Of a stretch of 50,323 nt of DNA, positions 1 to 15,550 are shown piece by piece; positions within the stretch are counted from its first letter, which is position 1, and every line of letters starts with the position of its first letter. Under the pieces are notes generated by a model that made no database searches, was not told where the DNA came from, and saw only the letters and a program-made list of their open reading frames with translations. The stretch is from Saccoglossus kowalevskii. Lineage: Eukaryota; Hemichordata; Enteropneusta; Harrimaniidae. Both the position numbers and the translations under genes were made by a program. The stretch lies in assembly GCF_000003605.2 (NCBI RefSeq), contig NW_003156751.1:81236-131558 (forward strand). Direction: 5' to 3'.

Positions 1-802
1 ATATATAGTGGCTATGGTTAGAATATTCACATAGAGTAGCTATGGTTAGAATATTCACATGGAGTAGCTATGGTTAGAATATTCACATAGAGTAGCTATG
101 TTTAGAGTATTCACATAGAGTAGCTATGGTTAGAATATTCACATAGAGTAGCTATGGTTAGAATATTCACATAGAGTAGCTATAGTTAGAATATTCACAT
201 AGAGTAGCTATGGTTAGAATATTCACTTAGAGTAGCTATGGTTAGAATATTCACATAGAGTAGCTATGGTTAGAATATTCACATAGAGTGGCCATGGTTA
301 GAATATTCACATAGAGTAGCTATGGTTAGAATATTCACATAGAGTGGCCATGGTTAGAGTATTCATATATAGTGGCTATGGTTAGAATATTCACATAGAG
401 TAGCTATGGTTAGAATATTCACTTAGAGTAGCTATGGTTAGAATATTCACATGGAGTAGCTATGGTTAGAATATTCACATAGAGTGGCCATGGTTAGAGT
501 ATTCATATATAGTGGCTATGGTTAGAATATTCACATAGAGTAGATATGGTTAGAATATTCACATAGAGTAGCTATGGTTAGAATATTCACATAGAGTGGC
601 TATGGTTAGAATATTCACATAGAGTAGCTATGGTTAGAATATTCACATAGAGTAGCTATGGTTAGAATATTCACATAGTGTGGCCATTGTTAGAATATTC
701 ACATTGAGTAGCTGTGATTAGAATATTCGCATGGAGTAGCTATGGTTAGAATATTCACTTATAGTTGCCATTGTTAGAATATTCACATAGAGTGGCTATG
801 GT
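1..802. repeat. 28-bp tandem satellite array (about 28-29 copies, truncated by window edge)
   Basis: The unit is close to TAGCTATGGTTAGAATATTC plus ACATAGAG, 28 bp, repeated without a break from base 1 to about 802, where unique sequence begins (GGTCGCGTCC). Copies are very similar. A variant unit with GGCCATGG and TTAGAGTATTCATATATAG occurs at about 344 and again at 484, exactly 140 bp (five units) apart, and its tail (ATATATAGTGG) also forms the first bases of the window, 364 bp (13 units) before the copy at 365. This points to block duplication of several units at a time. The array continues to the left of the window. No coding role is visible. Confidence 0.97.
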
Positions 803-3800
803 CGCGTCCAGGTAAAACCTCATACTTGTGATTTCCATTAGAAGAGCACATTGGATTGTGGGAAAATCAATGTTTGTCAACACAAATGTCGCACTTGCGC
901 AGTGCGACGACTGCCGCGCTTTAACATTTCTGGGTATTCATCTTATGTTTTACAACTTCTACTTGACAATTTTTCTGTGATAATTAGAATATTGAAATTA
1001 GATGCGAAATGTATGGATTAGTCAATCAGCGCCATGGTTATCCAATGATAGTGTAGGCAATATATCGCCAGACTTCAGTGGAGGGCGAGTGACCAGCCGA
1101 ACAATTGGTTGGCTTCCAGGTTACAAATTCCTGTAGTTCTTATGAGCCTCAAAAAGTAGAAATAATATAATTGTTTACACATTTGATTTGATTAATTGTG
1201 AAAACTGACAAGAGACAAATTAATTGTTAGTTGACGTTCGAAATAGCACCGATTACTTAGTCAGGAAAAAGCTTACTTGCTATTTCTCTTTGTGAACGAT
1301 ATTAATATGTCAAAGTTATGGACTGAATTACATACACTGACATTCATCATTGAACTGCCCTCAACACACCCTGTCCATGTATCGCTTTTTGAATAAAATT
1401 ATACGACATTCTATTATTTATGTACGATTATATACAAACTATGTCACTGAGGAATTCACGTCGTCAACTTGTGTCGAGCTGTTGTTTGAATTAACACTGG
1501 ACACCTACACTATAGTTGTTTCATACGCTCATAAAATGTTAACACATATGCTCCTAATTTTTATTCAATATTTTTTTCATTCATTTAAGAGGTGCACGGC
1601 CTTAAAGTCGTCTCGTTCATAATGTCAGTAATTTGTTGGCAGCTCGTTGTTCAATCATTGTTTATATATCCCATACCTGCAGTTAAAAATACAGGTAAGA
1701 CGACGTGCAAATAATGTAAACAGTCGCCGCGGCATACGCTGCGAAACATGAACACTTAATTGGATGGCCACGTCGGGAAGTATCTTGGACCAATTCCCAG
1801 TAGAGGACGGTTTGATGAATAGGTCGGTGACACAAACAGAAATAAATATGTGAAGGATGGCTATCAATATTACTTTCGATGTTTCTAGCATAAAATGAAT
1901 CATTAGGAATTGTGATGTGTATTCATTATGAATAAACTAGTGATGAATAATAAACAAGGCACAGTACATTAAACAAGCACGAGATACCGCCAGTCCACAC
2001 GCAAATGGACAGGCTAAATTTGCAAAGTACACAACGCACATGTACAGGTACATAACCGTAAAAAATATGTGAAGCATGTTGTTGCAATGTTTCAGAGGAT
2101 CAATATAATATTCAGCACTGTTTTCATACATCTAAAGGGCGGTGGTCGTCGTACCACGCATGTGCGAAATTTGTGATGATAAACAATAATTTTGTAAAAA
2201 TCAATATGGTCGTGATGTGCACTAAATACCGACTTTGAGTCTTCTGATGACGTCTCTTGTTTACACGTTGATGTGCGCAATAATCAAAGTCGGCGTCGTT
2301 TTTAATATGGGCCCCTTATCTCGTGCATGAGCAGTGCGACGATCACCACCGTTTTAATTGAAACTGAATATCTGAATAGAACTGTTTTTGATATGCGCGG
2401 TACTAATTACTTAACCTGCAAAGTAATTTCCGGGACTCATTTTTAAATTCTTATTATGGATCGCAATTTATAATTTTTATTTTTATTTCTTCGATAGTTA
2501 TTTTTTTCATATTAGGTAATAATATCTCCGGTGGATATTTAACGAGTTTGGCGACTCGTCCACACGAGACCACTAGCGCACTGTCAATAGTAATTTCGCA
2601 GTTAAAAATAGAAACTTCATGGAATTGATTTAAAGTGTATTCCCAAGTTTCAGTAAAACTGAAATACATGTTTATTCCAAAAGTCGTTAACTAATTCAGT
2701 ATACATATAAAAAAAGGCAGTGTTTCATAGCGATATGCGCTTAATGACCAATATATTATAATATATTTATTGTTATTCTAGAAAGCACAAAGTTGGAAAT
2801 TGTGAAAGTAAAAACTCTATTCCTATGATACTTGTACTCGAACTTCTGAAATATTGCTTGAAAGGAGAACGAGCAAATATGTTATAATGAATCAGTAATA
2901 ATATGTGTCTATCACACGGAGAAAGACTTTTAATAATCGTTTGTCATTTATAAATTATGCTACAGTGGCTACGTGAATCGGAAATTAGAAATAGATGTTT
3001 TAGTCGGCTTAACGTTGTGATCCTTGTTAGGTATTTGCTAACCATAAAAGTAAGCCATGACGTAAACTTCTACTGCAATTGATCCTCTCAGAAGACATAT
3101 GTTATTGTCAATCGGGTACATCCGAACCAATGTATTAGAACAGGGATGTTTGTCATAAATCAATCACCCTCGTTAAATAAATGAAGGTAATAGGTATATG
3201 TTTGAAGTCAACAACTTCAAACTATTCATACCAGTACAAAGTTCAAGGGTACGGATTTCTGAAATCTACCGTACATGTTAGGCAATTAACATACACACGG
3301 ATTAAGTGTCTATTGGTTTTAGATGTAAATTGTTGTTATTTAGAGTTAGATAGGTTTATTGTATATATTAAAACGAACTATTGGGCACGTGCCCGTGTTG
3401 ACACGTACGGACACTACAAATATACGTCACAAAATACATTATTAACTGCAAGTTTACATTTCTTAACAATGTACTCAACTTCATCACCAAATTGTCCCTA
3501 TAACACGTTTCTCGATAAATGTTTTTAAAGTTTAAGTTCATGCAAAGTAATGAAGATACATAGTAAAAGAACCAATATATAGACAATTCATGTGACATCC
3601 GTCTTATTACATCCCAAATATTGTATATCAAATATTGTATTTTCTTATTAACTTGTATGAAATTATAATGAACGTGCGAGGTATATAGTGGTTACAGTGT
3701 CTGTTGTCATCGTCGTTGTCATCGTTAACATTTATTGTGGCTGAGATAACTCCGGTAATTTTTGTTCAATATTTTTCCAAACTTTATGATATTATCAACC

Positions 3801-6800
3801 AATGTTTAATGTCGGTGCAGTTCAAATTTGGTATAGCTGTAAAGTTTGGAAAAATATAGCCTAAACAGTAATGGGAACTTGAAATGTAACTGATGTTTTT
3901 TTCTGAATTGAAACGTGAAACCAATACAAATGTAACTCGACACTGATATGATTGGCTTAGTTAAAATCAAGTAGTGATAATGAGCACTTATTATTTATAT
4001 TTATTTTGCCAGATATATTGTTTTATTTATAGAATCTGTCCTAAGTTTTATTGCCTTATCATTCTAAGCCCTAAAATGCACCGTAGTCCAAGGTTTATTA
4101 GAGTGCATTGCAGGCATTTGGTTTATTTATAAGGGGGCTACACTAAAACATGGCTGGATCTACAATGAGATATGATGTTATATGTTCGGCTCCACATCTC
4201 TACTAGACTAAAACAACTGCGAATTACACCCAGTATTTGGGATAGATTAAGAATTTGTTATTGAGTGATCAATAGTTTCATTATGTTATAATAAAATTGG
4301 GACTACATCAGACAAGTGGTGACTTTATGATTTTATGACATAATTACAATTGTGTTCAAGAGCTCATGTTACCTTTTCCAAAAATCATTAAAATGAAAGT
4401 CAATTTACACAAATTAATGGATTGGAACAATAAGAAGCATTGACATACTCATCCATTAATCTGAATATTCCCATAGGGACTTTAACAAGGGGAACTAACA
4501 TACAACAATAACAATGTACATTAGACAAAGTACGTTTACACACATACATAGGTCAATTTATGCAGAAATACAGAAATTATTGGGCTTCACGAAATGATAA
4601 CAAGTATCAGATCACTCACAAAAAATAATGTAATAAGAATGATATATGGACCTCGAGACCAAGACGTTATAGAAAAAGGTAGCACCCGCCATATATATCA
4701 ATCTAAGTACTAATAGTCAATTCGTGAAGAGAAAATCAAAGATCATCTGCCTAGGTGATTTGTCATATTTCGTCACTAGTCATGATATCAGCTATAGAAA
4801 TTAGAAGCCACCAAATTGTTTTGCCTACGGCATACATGTTAGAAGAGACCCAGCAATAGCAGATGGATTAAGGGCTGTAAGTACATGGGAGATTGCTATT
4901 GGGATTCAGATCACTTCTTCGCGTGTCGAGACAAGATATATTAGAATCGAAGTAAGAAGTCTGTCGATGTGAACACAAATCGGACGGCGTTAAAATCTGA
5001 ATGACATTTGAGCATCCACACAAAGCCAGGACCGACGAATAATTGTAAACCGCTTCTAAATTTCCAACTACATGATATGACCCAGAAACATGTTGAAATA
5101 TTGCGGGATTACACCTCGTTGCGCAAATTAGATACATATTCAGAAATTATTTAACTTGCATCAATGAATCCAAGCCCTATAATCTAAAAAAAAATCATTG
5201 TGGAATAATAGGCAATACTTAGAGCATATAATATGACGGGGAATATGTGGAAGTCACGCACACAACCTCAGTACTGTCAAATATCATGAACACAACATAT
5301 AAAATGAACAACCCTATAACAGCACACATGCACGCGACGCTGTCGGATACTTTTCCCAAACAGGTGCGTAAAAAGATTATATTAATGACATTTGCTTCCT
5401 AGCCATGACAAATGAATCATCAAGACACACATTTCTAGTAACATCCAAGTCGATGTTCTTAATCTCAGATATGACTCATTGTTATGCGAAAATAGATAAA
5501 GTATCTTGTTCAGAAATAATGAACTTAATTAATTTTGTGCTAATGCTCTGACCGCTGTAAGCCAAGGAGTGGTGATAAAATCTAATTTCACAACACATTG
5601 ACATTCTGACAATAATGATAATACATAGTATTAGACAGCCAAGTGTTTATTATCGAAGTATATCGACTGTCGGGGACGCGATGTCAGTGTTTGTGTCAAT
5701 CAAACCACTGTCTGTAATGTAACTCATTGTAGGGAAGATTTCCAAATCTCTATTTTATAATAGTCAAGATAATACAAATAACGTTAATTCTATTTTATGT
5801 TTTATTTTATTCAGTTGTTATTAAAAAGTATGAGTATTTTCACTCGCTGACAAATACCCTATCTAACTCGTTAAAACCTTCTAGTTCTTGCTAGTTATCA
5901 CGAGACGTTGCGTAAAGCCCAGGATACAACACTCATAGCGCTGTTTCGGTGTATAGAACACAAAAGTAGGAACAGAGTTCAAAAGAATGAGGAATAGTTC
6001 CAATGAACCGAGTCCCTATTGTCCTGTATGTAAGAGCGTCAAGTGTTCGTATAGAATCAACACCAGAAAAGCCAAGTAGTTAGGAGCAAACAATCCATGG
6101 AACTTCCAAACCCTTGGGGGGGGGGGGGAGTCGAACCCCAATAAAACGTTCTAACAACCGTTTCAAACAAACCAACATGTTTCTTCCAGAACACAGGTTT
6201 GAGACGTTTTTAGAAGTCAATACATCATCAAGATGGCCGTGGAAATGTGGGTGAAACGAGAACTCATAATTGTGACGACCATAGTTAATCGCTATATTTG
6301 GTGTCGTGTGGGTGTTATCTTAGCGTTATTGAAACAAAACAAATAATCACGTTCGCGGTATTCGGTTGCTAGGTTAATGAACATGCGCGATGTCGTTTCT
6401 GTAATATGTGTCGATTTCATAACCACCCATTCGTGAGACGGCTTACAGCAGTTACAATTGGTTCGCAGATATGGCTAAATCAGTATTTGTATTCAACTTC
6501 TTGTGTTTCCCGCTTCACCAGTGTGTATTAATAAATAACACATTTGAATTTTACAGCTAACAATGCAATATAAAATCAAATCTGAAGCCGAAACAGTAAA
6601 AATCTCTTCGTAATAAAAATTGGTTATTCTTGGTGGCTGGGGCATAGTAACCCTATTTGCTAATGAGACAGACACTGACTGATTGTTTATGAATAAGAAC
6701 GTCCCGAGCGTTCTTTGTTGATACCACATTACAAATACATTTAAGAGTCCATGTAGGTAGCGAAGGTGAACCCCACTGCAACAACAGCATGCGCTAATAT

Positions 6801-9800
6801 TCGTTTACATTGACCAAACTCTAGCATGTTCCGAGGTAAAAACTCGATGGCAGAAAATACAAATGAATGTGATACACACCAAACTTACACACAACAGCGT
6901 ACATGTATGAATACTGAACATCTTATCTGAATATTTCATTATTATAATTGAATACTCCGTGCACGTTTAACTGTTTGCTGCGTATTTGCATATAATTACG
7001 AAAATAATCATCTACATATACCTGAATATAGTGATAGATATGCGTTTGTAATGCGCCCGAGTATTCACAAATGACAGTATAACAATACCAGCATGGTTTG
7101 TGTTTTGAAAGAGTTATCACAGGGGTTAGCGTTTTATAAGTATGAAGTAGATAACTATCATTACAATTCAGATCACGTGCTTCTTGGCGAGACAAGGAGT
7201 ATTAGTATTGCAGTAAACTATCTAAAACTCACAACACCTACATATTACCAAATAACTGTATAGTTTATGGAATTTGTGTCTAAGTGATGGCGGGTAACAA
7301 TTTTAAATTAATCGAAAATGAAACTACCATTCCTTAATTTCAAACGTAGTCAAGTAAATGGGTATTCGTGTTAGCGAGCATTCACTGACAACATAATCCA
7401 AACGACCACTACGTTTGCTCACACCTGATAGGAGCACGACATATGCTGCGAACTTGATTATGGTTCTAGGTTTGATTTATCGTTACGAAATAATTAATTA
7501 CACGTAACACACTGGTATGTGTATGTTACTGTAATTCTAAATACATTTTAAATTACTGAATAATTGGATATATTATAGCATATCAACTATCCGACTTGTT
7601 AGCTTAGTCGCGTACACTAAATATTCAAATGAAAGCATTATCAAATAATATGTCCTCACCAAAACTGCAATATGATAAATATGTATATGATATGTATATG
7701 TCAATAAGGAAATCGACACGGCCCTACGTTGTCGGTTGATGCAAAATAAAACAATCGTCCGCAGAATAAATGTAGTGTAGACAATCTCAAGCAGTATGCT
7801 TTACCATAATGGTTCAGATAATCTTTTTTTATTCTGGCATATATGTAAAATGTCGGAATGTTCATGCATTTACACAAATGTATCATAACTACTAAGCAGC
7901 AGGCTTTTGTTTTAAGATTTCACTCTGGGACCCTGGGATGTCTTTGTTATTGTTGTTGGTACAATTACAATTATAAAGACAAAATTCCTAGAATTATCGA
8001 TGATTTTTAAATTCTAGTAATCTCCAATCAAATATATTCATGAACCGAATGAAGTCGTGATTCCTTAACACGTCTTGTTTTCGCAACTTGTAGGTGTGTA
8101 GACCTTTCGCCCTTTCCAAATACTATGAACTCAGTACATAGATGGTGGTAATAGTTGGGGAATGGTGACTCGCCTTATAAATTTACTTGACTTTACAGAG
8201 TGTTATTCCATGAATAACATTACATGAAAGTTAGTATGCCACACACGAGTACGTAAGATCACGTAAACTCAGGATGTGCGTGTATTCCTTAGAAACAAAA
8301 TAACATTTCACACAATTCCCAGAAGTTATAAACGTAATACTTTACACCAAAGTGAAATTAGACTCAGACCCGGAAATGATATTAGACAGGAAAATGAATC
8401 TACAAATGGACTCGACCTGCTATTTGTTGCAATGTGATGTAGACGAAACAGCGTCGGGAAATTATTGCGATGTGTCCATTGTTATATTATGTGCACTGGG
8501 TGAAACCCTAACGGAAGTCAAACTATAATTAGACAAAGTTAGATGAACAATATTACTATTTTTCCGTGCAACTCGGTATCACTGTCTATAATGTGATGTA
8601 ATAATACACTGATATTGTAAGATATGCAGACGGGTAACTAATTATTCATAACTGTATGTTTTAGGGAAAGGTCATTTCACTAAATGTGTAATACCTGAAA
8701 ATTTAATTCAAAAATTTTAGTCATTGTATTTCTTTCACATATCTGAAAAAAACTTACATCGTATGAAATATACATCACACCAAAAAGGCAATTGCTTATA
8801 TAGCATTATGAAAATGTTTTTCCAAATGCAAATAAAGTGCGCGTGGTCGACCGCAATTAGTATCAATTAGATCGAGATGGGAACGTTGACAATGTGACGT
8901 TTGGTTTAAAGAAAATCAATATTTGAAACATAAGAAGAATGATAAATGAGGAGAATATATGCTTACTAATTATCATCATCTGTCATAGAAGTCTTAAATA
9001 TTGTTCTCATGGATATAGCTATTAAATATGGCTTGTAAATCGAGAAGCACATTTAACGTTGATACTACAATGAATAGGTGATTCGAATCCAGTCGCATTA
9101 CATCACTCATATTTTCTAGTTCACTACTTACTTTGGTAAACATTACATGTCTCATCCTGCTAATATACAAGGTCATACCTGAGTGTGAGCTAAGGCTAAG
9201 GTCAATTATATCCCAGTCATCGTCTCATTCAAAACTGACCCAGGAAATAGATTATTTATGAATGAGACTGAGAACCATTCCAATATGGGACATGGGGGAG
9301 CACTATATATTGTAATGTTTTCGAACGTGGTTTATTATGAGGCAGAATATTTGGAGCATCGATATACATGCTGTATACATACGCCGCTCTACCCGTGGTT
9401 TAAACATTACGGTATATTTATTTGACAGGCTTTCGTTGTCGTTATGATAAATGCTATTTTTTTGACTGGTGGGAATTTCCAATTAGGGTTATGCCATGCC
9501 ATAATAAGACTAGATGGGATTTAAATGCCTGGGGATTTGTTGATATCTTTGTGGCAAGAAGTTAATTATACTTCACGGGTTCCATGCATTCAATTAAATT
9601 GTTTAAGCTACGGTTGTTGGCATTGCCGTCACGTGGCCTGCGTCATGGTAATGTCGTAAATGTCGCTTGACCTATTCTTGTGAGCCTATATTGCTTTAGT
9701 ATAAAATACATGCGTGCCTTCCAAACAAGTCATGTTAATATGTGTGGGTATAAACATTTGTCTTCAGTGTAATAATTATGATAAAAAAAGTTTAATCAAA

Positions 9801-12800
9801 TTTCTAAGAAACAAATGACTAGGTTAAAGGGGTGACATCCATTTTTCTAACGTTTATAAACAAAACCGGTAGAAACATGCGTTCAGGTTCAAATGTTTAG
9901 GTTCCCACTCGTGTTAACGTATGCGATGCCCCGTACCGATGCTAAATAATTGTGAAAGGTAGGAGATTCGTTTCATGTTATTTTGAGAGTTGCTACTATA
10001 TTTTTTGTGTGACATGTTAAAAGATTTGTTCAGTATCATAACTGTTTTCAAAATGACACATTCATTTCTTTGGCATTTTAACACAGGTTCTGTCACATGT
10101 GTCGAGTATATATCACAGAGTGACACGGCAGGGTGTATTGTAGTTGGTCATAGATTCCATACAACCACGTGACTCGTTCATTTTCATTTTTAACTTATTC
10201 TTATGTATTGCCCTGGCAAATACCTTATAAATATTAATAGTTTAAGATTACATCGCTTTTCTTAGCAAGCAAAGCAGGTGCTTTGAATTTCAATCAGCAT
10301 AGAAACTCTCAGAAGACGTCCCGCAAACAATATATCACGGAGCCCCGGGTGCCTCCCATTTCCAATAAAAGGTATTACATATTATGACATTTATGCACAG
10401 TTAACATGATACCTTAATGCAGGTACCTTTAATTGAACAGAAATATATTATAATCGAAATAACTATCTGTTGTTCCCGGAAATAACTTTATTAGACCCAA
10501 TACGTATAATATTGGAGCTGCCCAGTTTGCATTGTAACATTGCAGAGCGCGTAACTAGCCACAACTGAACAAAATCCCATAAAACGGTTACTGTAAATGT
10601 AGCAGCACATACAATGAAAACATATGAGGTATTCACAATATAACGGAACACTGCGTATGGAAAGATGCACTGAACACATGTGTCGATCATTATATCCACT
10701 TACCCACAGATCTTGTACAACCTTCGCATATGTTTACGGCTGACTTCACTTTCAGATCATAACCTAAAAAGGCGAAATGCTAGAAACACTGATGTTGCTA
10801 CTTCACCGGAGCCAGATTTTCTCTATGAAAGGTACGTTGAATTCACGTGGGTTGACTCAAAAGTATAACAGCCACCGGGATATACAGAGGGAGTAATGTC
10901 ACCGGCTGTCTTGCATCGTCAAGCAATATGTATCTTTCAACGGAGTTTTGCCAACACACACCTCGCTTCGTCATACATCACGTTTGCAATCAGATGTTAA
11001 GGGAACTCCTTATGTTTGCAGAGAAAAACGATGAGAGCCTCCAAGCTGCTGGTTAATAATAAAAAAAATACAAGATTTCAACGTTCAAAACAACATAATG
11101 CAGCTACCGTAGTTAAATGATATTAAAGTATTTTTCCCTATTACAACATATAAAAACAAAAATAAATTGTTAACCTAGGTTTCGATAATAAACTACTGGA
11201 GCGTTTGGCAACTGATGGATGCACGCGGCGATCATTATTTCAATTAAATGGAATAAAAGAGAAAAAACATCTGTTTCATGGGACGTTAAGGACACTAAAT
11301 AACACAAATGATGTGTACGGAAGTAGAAAGCCGGATACAAAATTTTAAAATGTTTCTATTCTATTATATTTTCCATCATAGTACGGAATGCTGATGTCCT
11401 GCTTGGCGCAAGGTATTACAATTCTGAATATAATATTAAAATGTACTTTTCCTTCCGTCTTGTCGTTTTCAGTGACTACTTTGTCTCTGTATAAGTCATT
11501 CGTAGTAACAGCAATAAATCATATATATTGTATGCGCTCGTATTTCATAACCGGTTGAAACCACTGAACAGCATATTGAGTTTATTGTCTATCGCTGTGA
11601 TGGGTCACACTTTTTTTAGCTGGTTAAAATTATAGAATTATCGTCAGGTTAACGCAGTTTGCAGCCAAAAATATTCTTCATCTATAATATATGCAGGATC
11701 TCCCACGGGTAACCCTATTCAATCCAATTTATTAAATGAATATATTAATTGTCATTTGTTCAGAGCCTTTGGCTAGGAGCAGATGAATATTACTGTACAA
11801 GCTTAATGAGTCGGATATTATAGGGTCATGAACTTGAAATCATATTTACTTATACATATCGTGCGTGTAAAAAGGAAGTAGTAGCTCATGTCCGTGTCGT
11901 TTAATTTCCCTGACTATACGTATGTTGGGTGTGAACCTGCAATACCCAATGACACGGAAGCAATGATCGTTCCAGTTGGACATGATTGCCAGGCGGTAAT
12001 ATTCTGTTTTAACCCCAAAATGGGACGCTGACATTATGTCTAAATTATGCATTATGTGCAGATATATTAATTTACCCTATGCAGATTCGTTTATTTTATT
12101 ACGGGGCCTAATACATTACTCTGTGACGATTACATTCATTATGCGATATTAATGTTTAGAGCGCCATAGTTTGCATATTGTGTATTTTAAACTCAATGAG
12201 CCTAATTTCTTATTTGCTATAAATAAAAAACATCATCATTTTGGGAGCATTATGCGAGTGTAACGGTCTTAAATTAATGACAGAAACATCACATAGGACT
12301 CACATTTGTTAAGTGTGGAGAATACGATAACTTTTATACAAGACAAGAATGTCACTACACCATATTTAGTCAGTGTTTATCAAATATATTTAGTACATAA
12401 CAAAATATAGCCGAACTTGAAACTTAATTACAGATTCATAGATATGTGTAAATTTGAAAGTTTTGAGTTATTCGTACAAAACATAACATCGTAAGCCACT
12501 CAGGCGTAGATTTAAATCTTTTCCCGATTTTTAATAAACATAGTTACTGTTATTCGTACAGCATCTTCAGAGGATAAGTAAAATGGAGAATTTATGACAG
12601 TGAACAATAAATTGCCATAGTGACGATTTTACAACTACTCAATTAATCAGTTAAAATTTATATATTCGGCATAAATTATTGTGCAATAAAATTGTAGATA
12701 TCACGTGGTATCAGGGCCGGGAGAGACATGGGGTATACGGCTGTGAATAGACAACAGAAAGTGTGACTGTTTGAAGCGTTTCAATCGAATTCGCGAAGAA

Positions 12801-14915
12801 AAGAAAATAACAAATACGATATAAAGATTAAAATGAGATGTTTCGCAAATTTCAAAACTGTTCTTGTTTGCTTCATATCCTATGTAGACGCATTTCCGGT
12901 TCCGCTTACTCTATTTTGTACATATAGTATTTAAATGTGTTCCTAAAAATACCGCATTTCCTATAATAGGTAATATACATTATTTAGTACGTTTCACTGG
13001 AAATGTGCACATTTCAGCATTCTATATTTTTTATGAGAGTAATGTTAGCTTTTTTTAATGAAGTCGCCAGGGTCTCTTAATATATGCAAATCCATTCATT
13101 AGCATATTCATAGTGATTTACACATCAGTATTAATTAATTAATATGTTAGAATTCGTTTTTATAATCCTTTTGGTAGGTACACGCATTTATATTAATATA
13201 ATGACACGTTAATAGTATATGGGTTTAGACCACTGATCCCCAACTGAACCGACAAGACGCGAAATGGCGCTAGTATTGTTATATTCTCGTTTGTTACATT
13301 CAGTAGTGTCCCATTCATCCGTGCTTGGCATACACAGAACTCATACAAATGTTAATAAATATGATGCAGTTCACATGATAACGTGTTTAGTTAAGTGTGT
13401 ATATACTGCCACATGAATAGCATTGTAGAACAACTCAATTATTCGCATCAATTTTCATAGCGGTACCTGTAAAACCCCTGAAATTGAGAGAAAAGCATTA
13501 TTCCCAGAACGGATGACGTCATGGTACACTGAAGAAGATTGAATGGCACATTGTTAGCATATTAATGAAATCAATTAGCGAGAACACGTGACAGGAATAA
13601 ACACTATAAGTGGACAAAATATCCACGTTTATTTAATGGTTATATAAACCATGGCTCTCTTCTTTTTCTATATCACTAACATCGGTGGCTACAATTAGAG
13701 GGTATGATTAATTATATTGGGTGACCAAGGTTCCGTATACATTATCTTTAAAACTATCCTTCTCGTGTATTTATGTACTCTAACCCGGCATGTAATGTTT
13801 CTCCATTCGTTCCTTCGTCCTTTCATTCCAGTAATTTGGACTCATATGTCATCATTTGCATGTTTCATTTATAGCTGTTTCATGTAATGTGGAATGACGT
13901 CGCTTACGTGTTATTTTAAATCACAAATACAGTACATGCTTGAATAGACAGTATGACCAATAGTTGAATAAACATGGTCACTAAATACTCACTATATTGT
14001 CTATGCTCTGTGCATTATGGAATTGTCTGTTTTTTTCTATTGAAATTTAAATAAAAAATATACATGTGCTTTAATTATTTCGACAAATTAGCTTTAATTT
14101 AAAAAACGATGGCATCACCTTTATACATATCAGATTGAGTTGTTTGTTTATTTAGTAATTACTGTGATATAAAAACAAAATTGCACTATAACCGTTTGTA
14201 ACATCACTAATGTGAATACATTTAATGTATAGAACTATATACGTATTGATATTAGTGTCATACTGTAAAGTAAAAACGAATCCAAGGCCGGCATCATGAC
14301 CAGAATGAACAAGCAATCTGGAAGTCGTTTCGCATACAAAATAGCTATCAGAGATGTATGTAATTTGCAATGTAACGACTCTGTAACAGTGTGCGTTCAG
14401 ACAACCACATTATTTGTGTGTTTCAATAAAAACAGCAAACAAGTTGACAAGTAAAAATTGAACAAATATTGTCACCTGAAATTATTCTCAAGGCACAGAA
14501 CAGTCAACAGAATTTATTGCCCTATAATTCGATGCAAACCCCAGCGATAAATGCGATTTCACTGCGTAATAATATCATATCCTTTATTATGTATGGGGAT
14601 TGTTGCACGAACTATCTTTCCCGAATACAGAAACTTGAGTTTTAAAATGTAGTTATTTAATTACAAGACATACCGGTCAGGTGATGTCAGATGACGAAGA
14701 TGACTAATCGGTGAATGCGTTGAATAGATAAAGTTCGGATATAAGAAGTAGATCTGTGCCAAACACGAAAGGACAATTTTCGTCTTTCAGTACGCAAACT
14801 CAAACGATTCCTAACAATATATCCCTTAAAATTAAAGTGCGTTAGAAAAACAAACAAGATATTACTTAATTACATTACGTCATAAGAATAAATTATTTCC
14901 CTCAGCAAACTCATC
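803..14915. other. Long AT-rich stretch without a supportable gene
   Basis: I read both strands and found only short open frames without conserved domain character, splice-site support or codon bias. There are a 13-G run at 6,116-6,128 and a weakly conserved ~35-bp CpG-containing motif near 890 and 2,323 (see findings). No tRNA, rRNA or transposon ends were recognised. Distal exons, regulatory elements or non-coding RNAs cannot be excluded. Confidence 0.55.
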
Positions 14916-15550
14916 TTGCTGATTCCACCTGTGAGCCAAAGCGGGTCTGGTCACTACTCAGGCAAGTTACCACTAGTATACCAGAATCAATCTTTCCAAT
15001 ATTGGTTACAATGTTTCCAACGTTTATTTAACATCCCGGAGAATTATGACATTGAATTGAAGGACTTTTACAATGAAATGAAAGAATACATCAATGCAAC
15101 CTTCTCCTTAATTGATCTAATACCAATGTTAATTATGGCGAATGCGCATTAAACGTTTTAGACCAACCAATCACATTAGATGAAATCAACTCCATTGAAA
15201 TTGGTTAAAATCTGTTGTGTAGATGGTATCCCATTTGAATGTTTCAAATATGTAGCTTCCGACTTTATTCGACTTGTGTGCAATATTTTCAAAATTTACA
15301 AAATGTATTCTACTTTTAAATTATCTTTTGTCCATCTGTCTTCATCAATGGTATATATTCTATGGTTCCAAATTAAGAGAAAATATTATTTCTAATGTTG
15401 ACTAAGATGACATGATCATTTTCTTTATAGACTTTTATTGCACATAAGGCCTACAATACTGTAATAGCATATTGAAATTCTAGAAGAGAAACTTCGTGAT
15501 ATCTATTCTTCGTAGAAGCACGAATCGTTCAAGGCTCGTTTAGAATAGTA
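14916..15550 (+). pseudogene. Fossil non-LTR retrotransposon reverse transcriptase fragment
   Basis: Conceptual translation on the plus strand, with several frameshifts and stops, gives pieces in the order expected of a LINE reverse transcriptase. NVLDQPITLDEINSIEIG (about 15,147-15,205) resembles the segment before the RT core. VDGIPFECFKYVASDF (about 15,221-15,268) resembles the DGIP-E-FK region of RT block 1/2. DFIAHKAYNTV (about 15,430-15,462) resembles motif A, which carries a catalytic aspartate. The frame at 14,916-15,152 directly upstream ends in an NA-like tail and may be the end of the preceding domain. No intact ORF, poly(A) tail or target-site duplication is visible. Clade is not assigned. 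Confidence 0.65.

Noticed and set aside
1-802. Regularly spaced 28-bp repeats as a CRISPR array
   Set aside because: The units are directly adjacent with no unique spacers, and the context is a eukaryotic genome.
3181-3631. Overlapping 115- and 87-residue frames on opposite strands
   Set aside because: No family resemblance, AT-driven composition and no splice or promoter support; taken as chance.
6116-6135. 13-G run followed by AGTCGAACCCC as a tRNA 3' half
   Set aside because: No upstream D-arm or anticodon arm fits; it looks like a homopolymer slip tract.
9079-9095. B-box-like GATTCGAATCC as a tRNA gene
   Set aside because: No A box, cloverleaf or acceptor stem can be drawn around it.
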